From Streptomyces sp. WAC05374 (GTDB lineage Bacteria; Actinomycetota; Actinomycetes; Streptomycetales; Streptomycetaceae): a DNA stretch of 64,000 bases. Below the pieces are notes generated by a model. That model was not told where the DNA came from. It ran no database searches and worked only from the letters and a program-made list of their open reading frames with translations. Each line of letters starts with the position of its first letter. The stretch's first letter is position 1. The DNA is taken from the NCBI RefSeq assembly GCF_004353505.1, contig NZ_SMNQ01000002.1:372001-436000 (forward strand), given 5' to 3'. The translations under genes and the position numbers were made by a program. This document shows positions 28,774-37,253 of this stretch, piece after piece.

Positions 28774-30035
28774 ACCTTTCCATCGCCATCGCGCCCAGCG
28801 GCTTCAAGGAGTCCCTGTCCGCCCGCCAGGCCGCCGAGGCCATCGCCGAGGGGGTCCTGCGGGTCCTGCCGGACGCCGACCTGGACCTGGTCCCGCTGGT
28901 CGACGGCGGTGAGGGCACGGCGGAGGCGCTGGCCGCCGCGACGGGCGGGCGGCTCGTCCCGTACCCGGCGACCGGCCCCCTGGGCCACCCGGTGGAGAGC
29001 CACTTCGCGCTCCTCGGGGACGGTTCGGCCGTCGTGGAGATGGCCGCCGCCGCCGGTCTGGCCCTGGTGCCGCCGGGCCTCCGGGACCCCGGTGCCACCA
29101 CGACGTACGGGGTCGGCGAGCTGATCCGGGCCGCCCTCGACGCGGGCGCCCGCCGCGTCCTGGTCGGCTGCGGCGACTCGGGCACCTCGGACGGCGGCGC
29201 GGGCGCCCTCCAGGCGCTGGGCGTAAGGCTGCTGGACGCCTCCGGCACCGAACTGCCGTACGGCGGGGCCGTCCTGGGACGGCTGGCGGCCGTCGACCCC
29301 GGCGGGCTCGACCCGCGGCTGGCCCACTGCGAACTGCTGGTGGCGTGCAACCCGTTCAACGTGCTGTGCGGCGAGCGGGGCGTGGCGCGGGTGTTCGGGC
29401 CCCAGAAGGGCGCCACCCCGGCACAGTGCGAGGAGCTGTCGGCGGCCCTGGAGCACTGGGCCGCCGCACTGACGGGGACGTTCGCGCCGGAGGTGGACCT
29501 GCGGTCGGCGCCCGGCACCGGGGCGTCGGGCGGGCTGGGCGCCGGGCTCGCGGCGGTGGGCGCCCGGCTGCTCCCGCGCTTCGAGGTGCTCCTCGACGGG
29601 CTGGACCTCGCCGCCCGGTTCGGCGACGCCGACCTGGTGATCACCGGCGAGGGTGCCCTGGACGCCCAGACCGTGCGCGGCAAGGTGCCGGGCGAGGTGG
29701 CGCGCCGGGCACGGGAGGCGGGTGTCCCGGTGCTCGCGCTCGCCGGGACGCTCGGCGACGGGGCGGAGGCGGCGGGGCTGGACGCCTACGAGTCGATCGC
29801 GCCCGGGCCCCTGTCACTGCCGGACGCCCTGGAGGGCGCGGCCGGGCTGCTCGCCGACGCCGCCGAGCGGGCCCTGCGCACCATCCTGGTGGGCACCCGG
29901 CTCGTCAGCCGCGGTCGGGCACACAGCGCCCGTCCTCCGTACGGTAGTTCCACCGCGCCCCGTCCCGGACGAGCTCCTTCACGGCCCGAACGAACCGCTC
30001 GACGTGCTCGTCCGGCGTCCCCGCCCCGAAGCTGA
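28770..30035 (+). CDS. Glycerate kinase (GarK/GlxK family), C-terminally extended
   Basis: 421 residues from the GTG in GTGA overlap with the permease gene. Phosphorylates D-glycerate, usually to 2-phosphoglycerate in this family. APSGFKESLSARQAAEAI at the start, VDGGEGTAEAL, GDSGTSDGGAGALQALG and FGPQKGATPAQ, TGEGALDAQTVRGKVP are family hallmarks. The fold should end near residue 375 (AERALRTIL); the last 45 residues are basic and low complexity and lie antisense to the aminotransferase gene (131-bp overlap), as if an ancestral stop were lost. Confidence 0.9.
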   Translation: MNLSIAIAPSGFKESLSARQAAEAIAEGVLRVLPDADLDLVPLVDGGEGTAEALAAATGGRLVPYPATGPLGHPVESHFALLGDGSAVVEMAAAAGLALVPPGLRDPGATTTYGVGELIRAALDAGARRVLVGCGDSGTSDGGAGALQALGVRLLDASGTELPYGGAVLGRLAAVDPGGLDPRLAHCELLVACNPFNVLCGERGVARVFGPQKGATPAQCEELSAALEHWAAALTGTFAPEVDLRSAPGTGASGGLGAGLAAVGARLLPRFEVLLDGLDLAARFGDADLVITGEGALDAQTVRGKVPGEVARRAREAGVPVLALAGTLGDGAEAAGLDAYESIAPGPLSLPDALEGAAGLLADAAERALRTILVGTRLVSRGRAHSARPPYGSSTAPRPGRAPSRPERTARRARPASPPRS

Positions 30036-31269
30036 CGCGGATCGCGTTCAGCGACTTCTCCCCGGGCGCCGCCTCCGGCGCGCCGCACTCGCCGACGTCC
30101 TCGCGCTCGCCGCCGAGCAGGGTCCGCACCAGGGGGTGGGCGCAGAACAGCCCGTCACGGACGCCGATCCCGTACTCGGCCGACAGCGCCGCCGCGAAGT
30201 GCGAGCTGTTCCAGCCCTCCACCACGAACGAGATGACACCGACCCGGGGAGCGTCGTCGCCGAACAGCGACAGCACCTTCACCTCGGGCACCTCGGCGAG
30301 CCCTTCCCGGACCTTGCCGATCAGGTACCGCTCGCGGGCCACCAGGGCGTCGAACCCGGCCTCGGTGAGGGCCTTGCAGGCGGAGGCGATGGCGTACACG
30401 CCGATGACGTTGGGCGAGCCGGCCTCGTGGCGGGCGGCGGTGGTGTGCCACTCCACGTCCACGCCGCCGTCGGCGCGCCGCGCCACCTTCCGGGACGCGC
30501 CGCCGCCGGCCAGGTACGGCTCGGCCTCCCGCAGCCAGTCGGCGCGCCCGGCGAGGACGCCCGAGCCGAAGGGGGCGTACAGCTTGTGCCCGGAGAACGC
30601 CACCCAGTCGACGTCCAGGTCCTTCACCGAGACCGGGTGGTGCGGCGCGAGCTGCGCGGCGTCCAGGACGATGCGGGCGCCGTGGGCGTGGGCGGCGGCG
30701 GCCAGTTCCCGTACGGGCCACAGCTCTCCGGTCACGTTGGACGCGCCGGTGACGCACACCAGGGCGGGGCCGTAGGGGTCGCGGTCGGCGAGCGCCCGCT
30801 CCAGCGTCTCGACCGCCTGCCCTGGCGTGCGCGGGGCGTTGAGGTACGTGACCCGCGCGTCCCTCCAGGGCAGCAGCGAGGCGTGGTGCTCGGTCTCGAA
30901 GACGAAGACCTGGCAGTCGGCGGGCAGGGCGGCGGCCAGCAGGTTGAGCGAGTCGGTCGTCGACCGGGTGAAGACGACCTGGTCGCCCTCGCGGCAGTCC
31001 AGGAACTCCGCCACGGCGGCGCGGCTGTTCTCGAACAGGTCGGTCGAGAGCTGCGACAGGTACCCGGCCCCCCGGTGCACGCTGCCGTAGTACGGCGCGT
31101 AGGCGGCCACGTCGTCCCACACCCGCTGGAGGGCCGGCGCGCTGGCCGCGTAGTCGAGGGCGGCGTACGTGACCTCGCCGCCGGTGACCAGCGGCACGGT
31201 GACATCCCCACCCAGGACGGGCAGCGGCGAACAAATGGACTGGTCGGCGGCGACGGCGGTGACAGACAT
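29905..31269 (-). CDS. PLP-dependent class V aminotransferase, SAM-IV riboswitch-controlled
   Basis: 454 residues. Cysteine-desulfurase-like fold: ALDYAASAPAL start, TRSTTDSLNLLA, ETEHHASLLPW (His stacking on PLP), DAAQLAPHHPV and the PLP-lysine in FSGHKLYAPFGSG (about residue 226). The C-terminal domain has the SFGAGTPDEH motif but no obvious SSGSSC-type cysteine loop, so a desulfurase reaction is doubtful; a sulfur- or methionine-related aminotransferase or lyase is more likely given the leader. GGGAG 6 nt before the ATG. The 400-bp gap upstream (31270-31669) holds a SAM-IV riboswitch, hairpins and a leader ORF. Confidence 0.87.
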   Translation of the reverse strand: MSVTAVAADQSICSPLPVLGGDVTVPLVTGGEVTYAALDYAASAPALQRVWDDVAAYAPYYGSVHRGAGYLSQLSTDLFENSRAAVAEFLDCREGDQVVFTRSTTDSLNLLAAALPADCQVFVFETEHHASLLPWRDARVTYLNAPRTPGQAVETLERALADRDPYGPALVCVTGASNVTGELWPVRELAAAAHAHGARIVLDAAQLAPHHPVSVKDLDVDWVAFSGHKLYAPFGSGVLAGRADWLREAEPYLAGGGASRKVARRADGGVDVEWHTTAARHEAGSPNVIGVYAIASACKALTEAGFDALVARERYLIGKVREGLAEVPEVKVLSLFGDDAPRVGVISFVVEGWNSSHFAAALSAEYGIGVRDGLFCAHPLVRTLLGGEREDVGECGAPEAAPGEKSLNAIRVSFGAGTPDEHVERFVRAVKELVRDGARWNYRTEDGRCVPDRG

Positions 31270-31403
31270 GGGTATCTCCCGGGCAGGCAGAGGGGAATCG
31301 CTTCATGACCCGTGCGGGCGGCACGCGGAGGGCCGCGCGGCACACGGGGGTTGCCTCGACGCACGGCGGAACGCCACCGCGCGGAGGGTGTACTGAAGAG
31401 GGG

Positions 31404-31420
31404 GCGATACGCCCTATCGC
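31404..31420 (-). promoter_or_regulatory. Perfect hairpin or operator in the aminotransferase leader
   Basis: GCGATA-CGCCC-TATCGC, 6-bp perfect arms and 5-nt spacer, between the SAM-IV riboswitch and the aminotransferase start. It covers the stop codon of the leader ORF (31414-31434). Either an RNA hairpin after the leader peptide or a DNA operator. Confidence 0.4.
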
Positions 31421-31434
31421 ATTCGCTTGCTCAC
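31414..31434 (-). CDS. Six-codon leader ORF (MSKRMR) after the SAM-IV riboswitch
   Basis: GTG start, six sense codons, then TAG. AGGGAG lies exactly 7 nt upstream (minus strand), a better ribosome site than most genes in the window have. It is located between the riboswitch platform hairpin and the aminotransferase. It may be the point where the riboswitch controls translation, or a decoy whose translation affects the downstream structure. Too short to prove from composition. Confidence 0.4.
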   Translation of the reverse strand: MSKRMR

Positions 31435-31456
31435 GAGACTGCTCCCTTGAGGACCA

Positions 31457-31480
31457 GGACCCCAGGGTGTGCAGGGGTCC
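31457..31480 (-). promoter_or_regulatory. Expression-platform hairpin competing with the SAM-IV aptamer
   Basis: Seven-bp perfect stem (GGACCCC with GGGGTCC, 10-nt loop). Its 5' arm in the RNA shares GGACC (31476-31480) with the closing arm of the aptamer's last hairpin, so both cannot form together. No T-run follows, so it is either a weak terminator or a switch acting on the leader ORF's ribosome site 10-15 nt further on. Confidence 0.55.
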
Positions 31481-31593
31481 GCGCTTGCCGCGGACCTCGC
31501 TGCCCGCGACCTGGTCTTCACCCGGGGCACCCCGCCACGGACGGAGGGTTGCCGGACAGCGGGCCGGGGCCGTAGTCGCTGTCACTCATGACC
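31476..31593 (-). ncRNA. SAM-IV riboswitch aptamer
   Basis: Read on the minus strand from 31593: GGTCATGAGTG, a CAGC...GCTG stem, CCGGCAACCCTCC, GGGGTGCCCCGGGTGA, then GACC closing the first helix, and finally the 3' hairpin GGTCCGCGGCAAGCGCGGACC-type stem (31476-31496; arms GGTCCGC/GCGGACC) that carries the GCAAGCGCGG block used in the SAM-IV pseudoknot. Every conserved block of the actinobacterial SAM-IV consensus is there in order. It begins 38 nt after the trpD terminator hairpin and leads into the aminotransferase gene, so S-adenosylmethionine level is expected to control that gene. Confidence 0.9.
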
Positions 31594-31602
31594 TTGAAAG
31601 GC

Positions 31603-31630
31603 ATCTTGCCATACGTCTCGGCATGCGCAA
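31603..31630 (-). promoter_or_regulatory. Possible promoter for the SAM-IV leader transcript
   Basis: Minus strand: TTGCGC, 16-bp spacer, CAAGAT, ending 10 nt before the riboswitch 5' end. Position is right for a start at about 31596; the -10 match is only moderate. Confidence 0.35.
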
Positions 31631-31659
31631 GGGCGCGGTCCGCCATCCGGACCGCGCCC
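31631..31659 (-). terminator. trpD terminator
   Basis: Perfect 12-bp stem (GGGCGCGGTCCG with CGGACCGCGCCC) and 5-nt loop, starting 11 nt after the trpD stop. It insulates trpD from the riboswitch-controlled gene that follows on the same strand. Confidence 0.75.
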
Positions 31660-31669
31660 CGGGCCGAGG

Positions 31670-32734
31670 TCAGCGGTGGCTCGCCGCCACCCACCGCTCC
31701 AGCGCCGCCCGGGCCGCGCCGGAGTCGACCGACTCGGCCGCCTTCGCGATGCCCGCCCGGATCTGCTCGGCCAGCGGCGCGTCCGACGGCTCCAGGGCGA
31801 CCAGGGCCGCCGCCGCGTTGAGCAGCACCGCGTCCCGGACGGGCCCGGTCTCGCCGCCCAGCAGCCGGCGCGCCACGTCCGCGTTGTACGAGGCGTCCGC
31901 GCCGCGCAGCGCGTCCACCGGCACCAGGGAGATGCCCACGTCCCGGGGGTCGAACGTCTCCTCGCGCACCGCGCCGTCGCGGACGACCCACACCTTGGAG
32001 GTGGCCGTGGTGGTCAGCTCGTCCAACCCGTCGTCGCCCCGGAACACCAGCGCGGAGGAGCCGCGCTCGGCGAGCACACCGGCCATGATGGGGGCCATCC
32101 GGGGGTCGGCGACCCCGGTCGCCTGGGCCTTCACCCGCGCCGGGTTGGTGAGCGGCCCCAGGAAGTTGAACGTGGTGCGGATGCCCAGCTCCTTGCGGGC
32201 GGCCGCCACATGGCGCAGCGCCGGGTGGAACTTCACCGCGAAGCAGAAGGTGATGCCCGCCTCCTCGGCGACCTCCGCGACCCGCCGGGGCGACAGGTCC
32301 AGGTTGACGCCGAGCTTCTCCAGCACGTCGGAGGAGCCGGAGGCGGAGGAAGCGGCGCGGTTGCCGTGCTTGACGACCTTGGCGCCCGTTCCGGCGACGA
32401 CGATCGCCGACATGGTGGAGATGTTGACCGTCTTGGCGCCGTCGCCGCCCGTCCCCACGAGGTCGACGGACGGGCCGGGCACGTCGATGACGTTGGCGTG
32501 CGCGTACATGGTGCGCACGAGGCCGGAGATCTCCTCGACCGTCTCGCCCTTGGCCCTCAGCGCGACCGCGAACCCGGCGATCTGGGCGTCGGTGGCCTCG
32601 CCGCGCATGATGCGGTCCATCGCCCACGCCGTGTCGTCGGCGCTCTGGTCGCGGCCTTCCAGCAGGCCGTTCAGCACCTCGGGCCAGGAACGACCCGCCG
32701 TGCTCGTACCTCCAGCGGGGCTCACAGCGCTCAT
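31670..32734 (-). CDS. trpD: Anthranilate phosphoribosyltransferase
   Basis: 354 residues from the ATG at 32734, AGGAG 6 nt upstream; the longer frame lacks a site. Transfers the phosphoribosyl group of PRPP to anthranilate, second step of tryptophan synthesis. PRPP loop [36 protein letters not shown] (anthranilate and Mg sites), [32 protein letters not shown]. Transcribed alone; in mycobacteria trpD also sits by ctaE-qcrCAB rather than in a trp operon, so the position is ancestral. Confidence 0.96.
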   Translation of the reverse strand: MSAVSPAGGTSTAGRSWPEVLNGLLEGRDQSADDTAWAMDRIMRGEATDAQIAGFAVALRAKGETVEEISGLVRTMYAHANVIDVPGPSVDLVGTGGDGAKTVNISTMSAIVVAGTGAKVVKHGNRAASSASGSSDVLEKLGVNLDLSPRRVAEVAEEAGITFCFAVKFHPALRHVAAARKELGIRTTFNFLGPLTNPARVKAQATGVADPRMAPIMAGVLAERGSSALVFRGDDGLDELTTTATSKVWVVRDGAVREETFDPRDVGISLVPVDALRGADASYNADVARRLLGGETGPVRDAVLLNAAAALVALEPSDAPLAEQIRAGIAKAAESVDSGAARAALERWVAASHR

Positions 32735-32797
32735 GGTCGCTCCTGGTGTCCGTGCGTACAGGGATGAGCACAGCCTATCGAGCGCGGGGGACGGCAA

Positions 32798-32828
32798 AGA
32801 GCCCCGTCCAGCGAATGGACGGGGCTCT
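32798..32828 (-). terminator. Terminator of the ctaE-qcrCAB operon
   Basis: Perfect 13-bp stem (AGAGCCCCGTCCA with TGGACGGGGCTCT), 5-nt loop, followed by TTTGCCG in the transcript direction. It begins 43 nt after the qcrB stop. Confidence 0.8.
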
Positions 32829-32870
32829 CGCCGTGGCGACTCTCAGGGTCCCCCGGGGAGGGGGAGGTGA

Positions 32871-34502
32871 TCAGTGGTGGCCGTGGCCGCTCGTGATCTC
32901 CTTGTACTCCTCGGCGGTGGCCTTGGGGATCTGGTTCCCGTCGCCGAAGTACCCCTTGCTCAGCTTGGCGCGCAGCCGCTGCCCGCGCGACGGCTTGCGC
33001 TCGACGCCGTTCTCGTCGACCGTCGGGCCGATCTCGGCGGGCGTGTACTGCTCGTGCGCGGTGAGCGCGTGGAGCTGGGCCTGGCTGAGCGGCTCGTGGA
33101 TCTCCACGAACTCACCGTGCGGCAGGCGCTTGATGATGCCGGACTCACGTCCGTGCAGCACCTTGTCCTTGTCGCGCCGCTGGAGACCCAGGCAGATCCG
33201 CTTGGTGACGATGAACGCGATGACCGGGCCGAGGAAGAAGAAGATCCGGACGAACCAGGTGATCGAGTTGATCGACATGTGGAAGTGGGTGGCGAAGATG
33301 TCGTTGCCACCACCGATCAGCATGATCATGTAGCCGGTGACCCAGGCGACACCGAGCGCGGTCCGGGTCGGCGCGTTGCGCGGCCGGTCCAGCAGGTGGT
33401 GTTCGCGCTTGTCGCCGGTGATCCACGACTCGATGAACGGGTAGACCGCGATCGCGGCGAGCATCACGCCGAAGAGCATCAGCGGGATGAACACGCCCAG
33501 GACCAGGGTGTGGCCCCAGAGGTTGATCTCCCAGCCCGGCATGACACGGATCAGACCCTCGGCGAAGCCCATGTACCAGTCGGGCTGGGCGCCGGTGGAG
33601 ACCTGGTCGGGGCGGTAGGGGCCCATGGACCAGATCGGGTTGATCGTGAACAGCGCGGCGATCATGGCGATGACACCGAAGACCAGGAAGAAGAAGCCTC
33701 CGGCCTTGGCCATGTACACCGGCAGCAGCGGCATGCCGACGACGTTCTTGTTCGTCCGGCCGGGGCCGGGGAACTGCGTGTGCTTGTGGTAGAAGACCAG
33801 GATCAGGTGCGCCACCACGAGGCCGAGCATGATGCCCGGCAGCAGCAGGATGTGGATCGAGTAGAACCGGGCCACCATGTCGTGGCCGGGGAACTCGCCG
33901 CCGAACAGGAACATCGAGATGTACGTGCCGACGATCGGCATGGACAGGATCGCGCCCTGCGTGAAGCGGACACCGGTGCCGGAGAGCAGGTCGTCCGGGA
34001 GCGAGTAGCCGGTGAAACCGGTGAACATGCCCAGGACGAAGAGCAGGAAGCCGAACAGCCAGTTGATCTCACGCGGCTTGCGGAACGCGCCGGTGAAGAA
34101 GACGCGCATCATGTGCACGAACATGCCCGCGAGGAAGATCAGCGCGGCCCAGTGGTGGATCTGCCGGATGAGCAGACCACCGCGGACGTCGAAGCTGATG
34201 TCCAGGGTCGAGGCGTACGCCTCGGTCATGCGGATGCCCTGCATCGGCACGTACGAGCCGTGGTACTCGATCTCGTTCATGCTCGGGTGGAAGAACAGCG
34301 TCAGATACACACCCGTGAGGATGATGATCAGGAAGCTGTAGAGGCAGATCTCGCCCAGCATGAAGGACCAGTGGTCCGGGAAGATCTTGCGCATGTTGGC
34401 CTTGGCGAGGCCGTAGATGCCCAGCCGGCCGTCGGCCCAGTCGGCGACCCGCTCGCCGGCGGGCGCCTTGCGCTTGGCGTCGCTTGCGGTCGTGGTGCTC
34501 AT
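32871..34502 (-). CDS. qcrB: Cytochrome bc1 complex cytochrome b subunit
   Basis: 543 residues. Holds hemes bL and bH and the quinol sites of the actinobacterial bcc complex. Eight to nine membrane helices; heme-ligand histidines in the HHWAALIFLAGMFVHMM and FYSIHILLLPG / VVAHLILVFYH helices; GYSLPDD near the Qo site and a PDWYMGF variant of the PEWY loop. The hydrophilic C-terminal tail of about 120 residues is the usual actinobacterial extension. Start overlaps qcrA stop (ATGA). Confidence 0.97.
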   Translation of the reverse strand: MSTTTASDAKRKAPAGERVADWADGRLGIYGLAKANMRKIFPDHWSFMLGEICLYSFLIIILTGVYLTLFFHPSMNEIEYHGSYVPMQGIRMTEAYASTLDISFDVRGGLLIRQIHHWAALIFLAGMFVHMMRVFFTGAFRKPREINWLFGFLLFVLGMFTGFTGYSLPDDLLSGTGVRFTQGAILSMPIVGTYISMFLFGGEFPGHDMVARFYSIHILLLPGIMLGLVVAHLILVFYHKHTQFPGPGRTNKNVVGMPLLPVYMAKAGGFFFLVFGVIAMIAALFTINPIWSMGPYRPDQVSTGAQPDWYMGFAEGLIRVMPGWEINLWGHTLVLGVFIPLMLFGVMLAAIAVYPFIESWITGDKREHHLLDRPRNAPTRTALGVAWVTGYMIMLIGGGNDIFATHFHMSINSITWFVRIFFFLGPVIAFIVTKRICLGLQRRDKDKVLHGRESGIIKRLPHGEFVEIHEPLSQAQLHALTAHEQYTPAEIGPTVDENGVERKPSRGQRLRAKLSKGYFGDGNQIPKATAEEYKEITSGHGHH

Positions 34503-35551
34503 CCGCGCTCCCAGAATGCAGGGCCGACGGGCTCGGAGAAGTCACCGAGCGCTTCGAGGAAGCCCTCGTCGTTCACGCCGATCCGCAGCTGCGGCAGCGG
34601 GTGACCGGCCGGGCCGAAGATGACGCGGGCGCCGTCGGAGAGGTCGAAGGTGGACTGGTGGCACGGGCAGAGGACGTGGTGCGTCTGCTGCTCGTACAGG
34701 GAGATCGGGCAGCCCACGTGGGTGCAGATCTTGGAGAAGGCGACGATGCCCTCGTGCGACCACTCCAGCTCGCGCTTGTCCTTGATGTCCTCCGGCTGGA
34801 TCCGGACGATCATCAGGGCATCCTTGGCGATCTTGGTGTTGAACTCGTGGTCGCTCTCCTCCAGGCCCTCCGGCTTGGCGAAGGTGAGCGAACCCACCGC
34901 GACGTCCTCGGGACGCAGCGGCTCGTTCGTGTTCATGTTGATGAGCTGCTTGCCCTTGGACCACCCGGTGTGGAACAGCTTCTTCTCGGGCAGCGGGCCC
35001 AGCTCGCGCAGCAGCACCACGCCGGAGAGCGGCACCATGGCCAGCGCGCCGAGCATGGTGTTGCGGATCAGCGGGCGGCGGCCGATCGCGGACTCCCGCG
35101 CACCGTCCGCGAAGTCCGCCATGACCTTGGCCTTGACCTCCGGCGTCGCCTCGATGGCGTGCCGGTCGTCGGCCATCTCCTCGTCGGACATCAGGGTGCG
35201 GGCCCAGTGGACCGCGCCCGCGCCGATGCAGAAGAGGGCGAGGCCCAGGGTCAGACCCAGCGACAGGTTGGTCGCGCTGACGTGGCCCAGCGGCCAGACG
35301 TAGACGATCTTGTCGACCGGGAAGATCACGAAGGAGGCGATGAAGCCGATCGTGGCCAGCATCGACAGGGTGAACAGCAGGGCGACCGTGCGCTCGGAGC
35401 GCTTGGCGGCCCGCTCGTCGATGTCCTGGATGCGCGGCTTGTGGGGCGGCAGCCCCGGGTCGGCGAACGGGTTCTCCGCCACCGCCGTGCCGTGCGTGGT
35501 GTCCTGCGCGTTCGGCAGGCTCTCTGCTGATGAAATCTCTTGGCTACTCAT
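34499..35551 (-). CDS. qcrA: Cytochrome bc1 complex Rieske iron-sulfur subunit
   Basis: 350 residues. Passes electrons from quinol to the diheme cytochrome c. Three N-terminal membrane helices (VALLFTLSMLATIGFIASFV, LSLGLTLGLALFCIGAGAV, GALAMVPLSGVVLL), an actinobacterial trait, then the Rieske domain with both cluster motifs CTHVGC and CPCHQS. ATGA overlaps at both ends with qcrC and qcrB show tight translational coupling. Confidence 0.97.
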   Translation of the reverse strand: MSSQEISSAESLPNAQDTTHGTAVAENPFADPGLPPHKPRIQDIDERAAKRSERTVALLFTLSMLATIGFIASFVIFPVDKIVYVWPLGHVSATNLSLGLTLGLALFCIGAGAVHWARTLMSDEEMADDRHAIEATPEVKAKVMADFADGARESAIGRRPLIRNTMLGALAMVPLSGVVLLRELGPLPEKKLFHTGWSKGKQLINMNTNEPLRPEDVAVGSLTFAKPEGLEESDHEFNTKIAKDALMIVRIQPEDIKDKRELEWSHEGIVAFSKICTHVGCPISLYEQQTHHVLCPCHQSTFDLSDGARVIFGPAGHPLPQLRIGVNDEGFLEALGDFSEPVGPAFWERG

Positions 35552-36357
35552 GACTTCTTGGCCTTAGCGGTGTGGGCCGCGACCCAGACGGCGACAGCGA
35601 TCAGGGAACCCAGACCGAAGATCCATCCGAACAGGCCCTCGCTGACCGGGCCCAGCCCGCCCAGTGCGAAGCCGCCGGGGGTCGGCGTCTCGTCACCGTT
35701 CACGCTGTTGATGTACGCGATGATGTCCTTCTTCTCCTTCTCCGGCATCGTGGTGTCGGGGAAGGACGGCATGTTCTGCGGGCCGGTCTGCATGGCCTCG
35801 TAGATGTGCTTGTTGCTCACACCGTCGAGGCTGGGGGCGTACTTGCCGTGCGTCAGGGCACCGCCCTCGCCGGTGAAGTTGTGGCACTGGGCGCAGTTGG
35901 TGCGGAACAGGTCGCCACCCCGGGCGATGTCCGCGCCTTCCGGGCTGACCTGCTTCTCGGTCGGCGTGATCGGGCCGGCGCCGAGGGACGCGACGTACGC
36001 GGCGAGCTGGTCGATCTCCGCCTGCGAGTAGATGTTCCTCTTCTTCGGCACCTGGGCGCCGGGCTGCTGCGCCGGCATGCGGCCGGTGCCGACCTGGAAG
36101 TCCACGGCTGCGGAGCCGACGCCGACCAGGCTCGGGCCGTCAGTGGTTCCCTGACCGCCGGTTCCGTGGCAGCTAGCGCAGCCGACGGTGTAGAGCTTCT
36201 TGCCCTCCTCGATGGCGAGGGACTGGGCGGTTTCGTCTGCCTGCGCCTTGCCCGCGGGCGCGAACGCGGCGTACAGCCCCCCAGTGGCCGCCAGCGCGAG
36301 GAGTAGGACGACGACCGCCGCCAGCGGATGGCGTCGTCGTGCGGAGAGCTTTTTCAC
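35548..36357 (-). CDS. qcrC: Cytochrome bc1 complex diheme cytochrome c subunit
   Basis: 269 residues. Two heme-binding motifs, GCASCHGTGG and NCAQCHNFTG, one in each cytochrome c domain, between an N-terminal anchor helix (LAAVVVLLLALAATGGLYAA) and a C-terminal one (IFGLGSLIAVAVWVA). Replaces separate cytochromes c1 and c in actinobacteria and hands electrons straight to the CuA site of CtaC. ATG start; separated from ctaE by 77 bp, where no terminator is visible. Confidence 0.97.
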   Translation of the reverse strand: MKKLSARRRHPLAAVVVLLLALAATGGLYAAFAPAGKAQADETAQSLAIEEGKKLYTVGCASCHGTGGQGTTDGPSLVGVGSAAVDFQVGTGRMPAQQPGAQVPKKRNIYSQAEIDQLAAYVASLGAGPITPTEKQVSPEGADIARGGDLFRTNCAQCHNFTGEGGALTHGKYAPSLDGVSNKHIYEAMQTGPQNMPSFPDTTMPEKEKKDIIAYINSVNGDETPTPGGFALGGLGPVSEGLFGWIFGLGSLIAVAVWVAAHTAKAKKS

Positions 36358-36434
36358 GGATTACCCCGGTGTCAGGATCTTCTGCGTCGATGCTTGCTGG
36401 ATGTGTCGGGTGTACCTGTCGGGTACGGGTCCGA

Positions 36435-37055
36435 CTACTTGATCATGTAGATCGTGGCGAAGAGGCCGATCCAGACGACATCGACGAAGTGCCAGTAGTA
36501 GGACACGACGATGGCGGCGGTTGCCTGCTCGTGAGTGAATCTCTTGGCCGCGTACGTACGGCCGAGGACCAGCAGGAAGGCGATGAGACCGCCCGTCACG
36601 TGCAGGCCGTGGAAGCCGGTCGTCAGGTAGAACACGGAGCCGTAGGGGTCGGACGAGAGCGAGAGGCCCTCGTGCTTGACCAGCTCGGTGTACTCGAAGA
36701 CCTGGCCTCCGATGAAGATCGCACCCATCACGAACGTGATGATGAACCACGCCCGGAGCTTCTTCACATCGCCCCGCTCGGCCGCGAACACGCCGAGCTG
36801 GCAGGTGAGGGAGGAGAGCACCAGGATCGTGGTGTTGGTCGCCGAGAACGGGAAGTTCAGCAGGTCGGCTTTCTCTGACCAGAACTCGGCACCCGTCACC
36901 GATCGCAGGGTGAAGTACATCGCGAAGAGGGCCGCGAAGAACATCAGCTCGGAACTCAGCCAGATGATGGTTCCGACGCTGGTGAGGTTCGGCCGATTGA
37001 CCGACGGGTGCGCGTGCCCGGTTTCTACTGTCGTTGCTGTCGCCACGACCGACAT
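36435..37055 (-). CDS. ctaE: Cytochrome c oxidase subunit III
   Basis: 206 residues, five helices as in actinobacterial subunit III. Motifs [35 protein letters not shown] and [18 protein letters not shown] are diagnostic. First gene of ctaE-qcrC-qcrA-qcrB. The ATG sits in the middle of a 21-bp perfect palindrome (37046-37066), and no ribosome site is evident, so control at this start is likely. It is unlinked from ctaC-D-F by about 2 kb, as in other actinobacteria. Confidence 0.96.
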   Translation of the reverse strand: MSVVATATTVETGHAHPSVNRPNLTSVGTIIWLSSELMFFAALFAMYFTLRSVTGAEFWSEKADLLNFPFSATNTTILVLSSLTCQLGVFAAERGDVKKLRAWFIITFVMGAIFIGGQVFEYTELVKHEGLSLSSDPYGSVFYLTTGFHGLHVTGGLIAFLLVLGRTYAAKRFTHEQATAAIVVSYYWHFVDVVWIGLFATIYMIK

Positions 37056-37066
37056 TATGTCGGTCG
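37046..37066. promoter_or_regulatory. 21-bp perfect palindrome over the ctaE start codon
   Basis: Ten-bp perfect arms CGACCGACAT and ATGTCGGTCG around a single central T; the ctaE ATG lies within one arm. A perfect match of this length at the first codon is very unlikely by chance. It may be an operator for a dimeric regulator of the respiratory operon, or an mRNA hairpin hiding the start codon. It also lies at the divergent promoter of the receiver-like gene at 37254. Confidence 0.6.
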
Positions 37067-37253
37067 CTTATCCCGCCCTCACTCCGGGGGGTGCCGTTCG
37101 GTGTGTTGGTGCGCTCTGTCCAGCCCGAACGGCCCATCGCGGCGGGCGTCGAAGGGGTGTCCGAACCGGTGCCCGGGGGCGGTGGACAGGAGTAGCATCC
37201 GGCGCATCGGTACCAGCCTTCCTGCCCATGCCGCCGACGTACTCGGAGGAACA

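Noticed and set aside
31270..31460. Second riboswitch in the lower part of the aminotransferase leader
   Set aside because: A GGCAACCCCC stretch looked like a SAM-family core, but the flanking blocks are missing; the complete aptamer lies further upstream.
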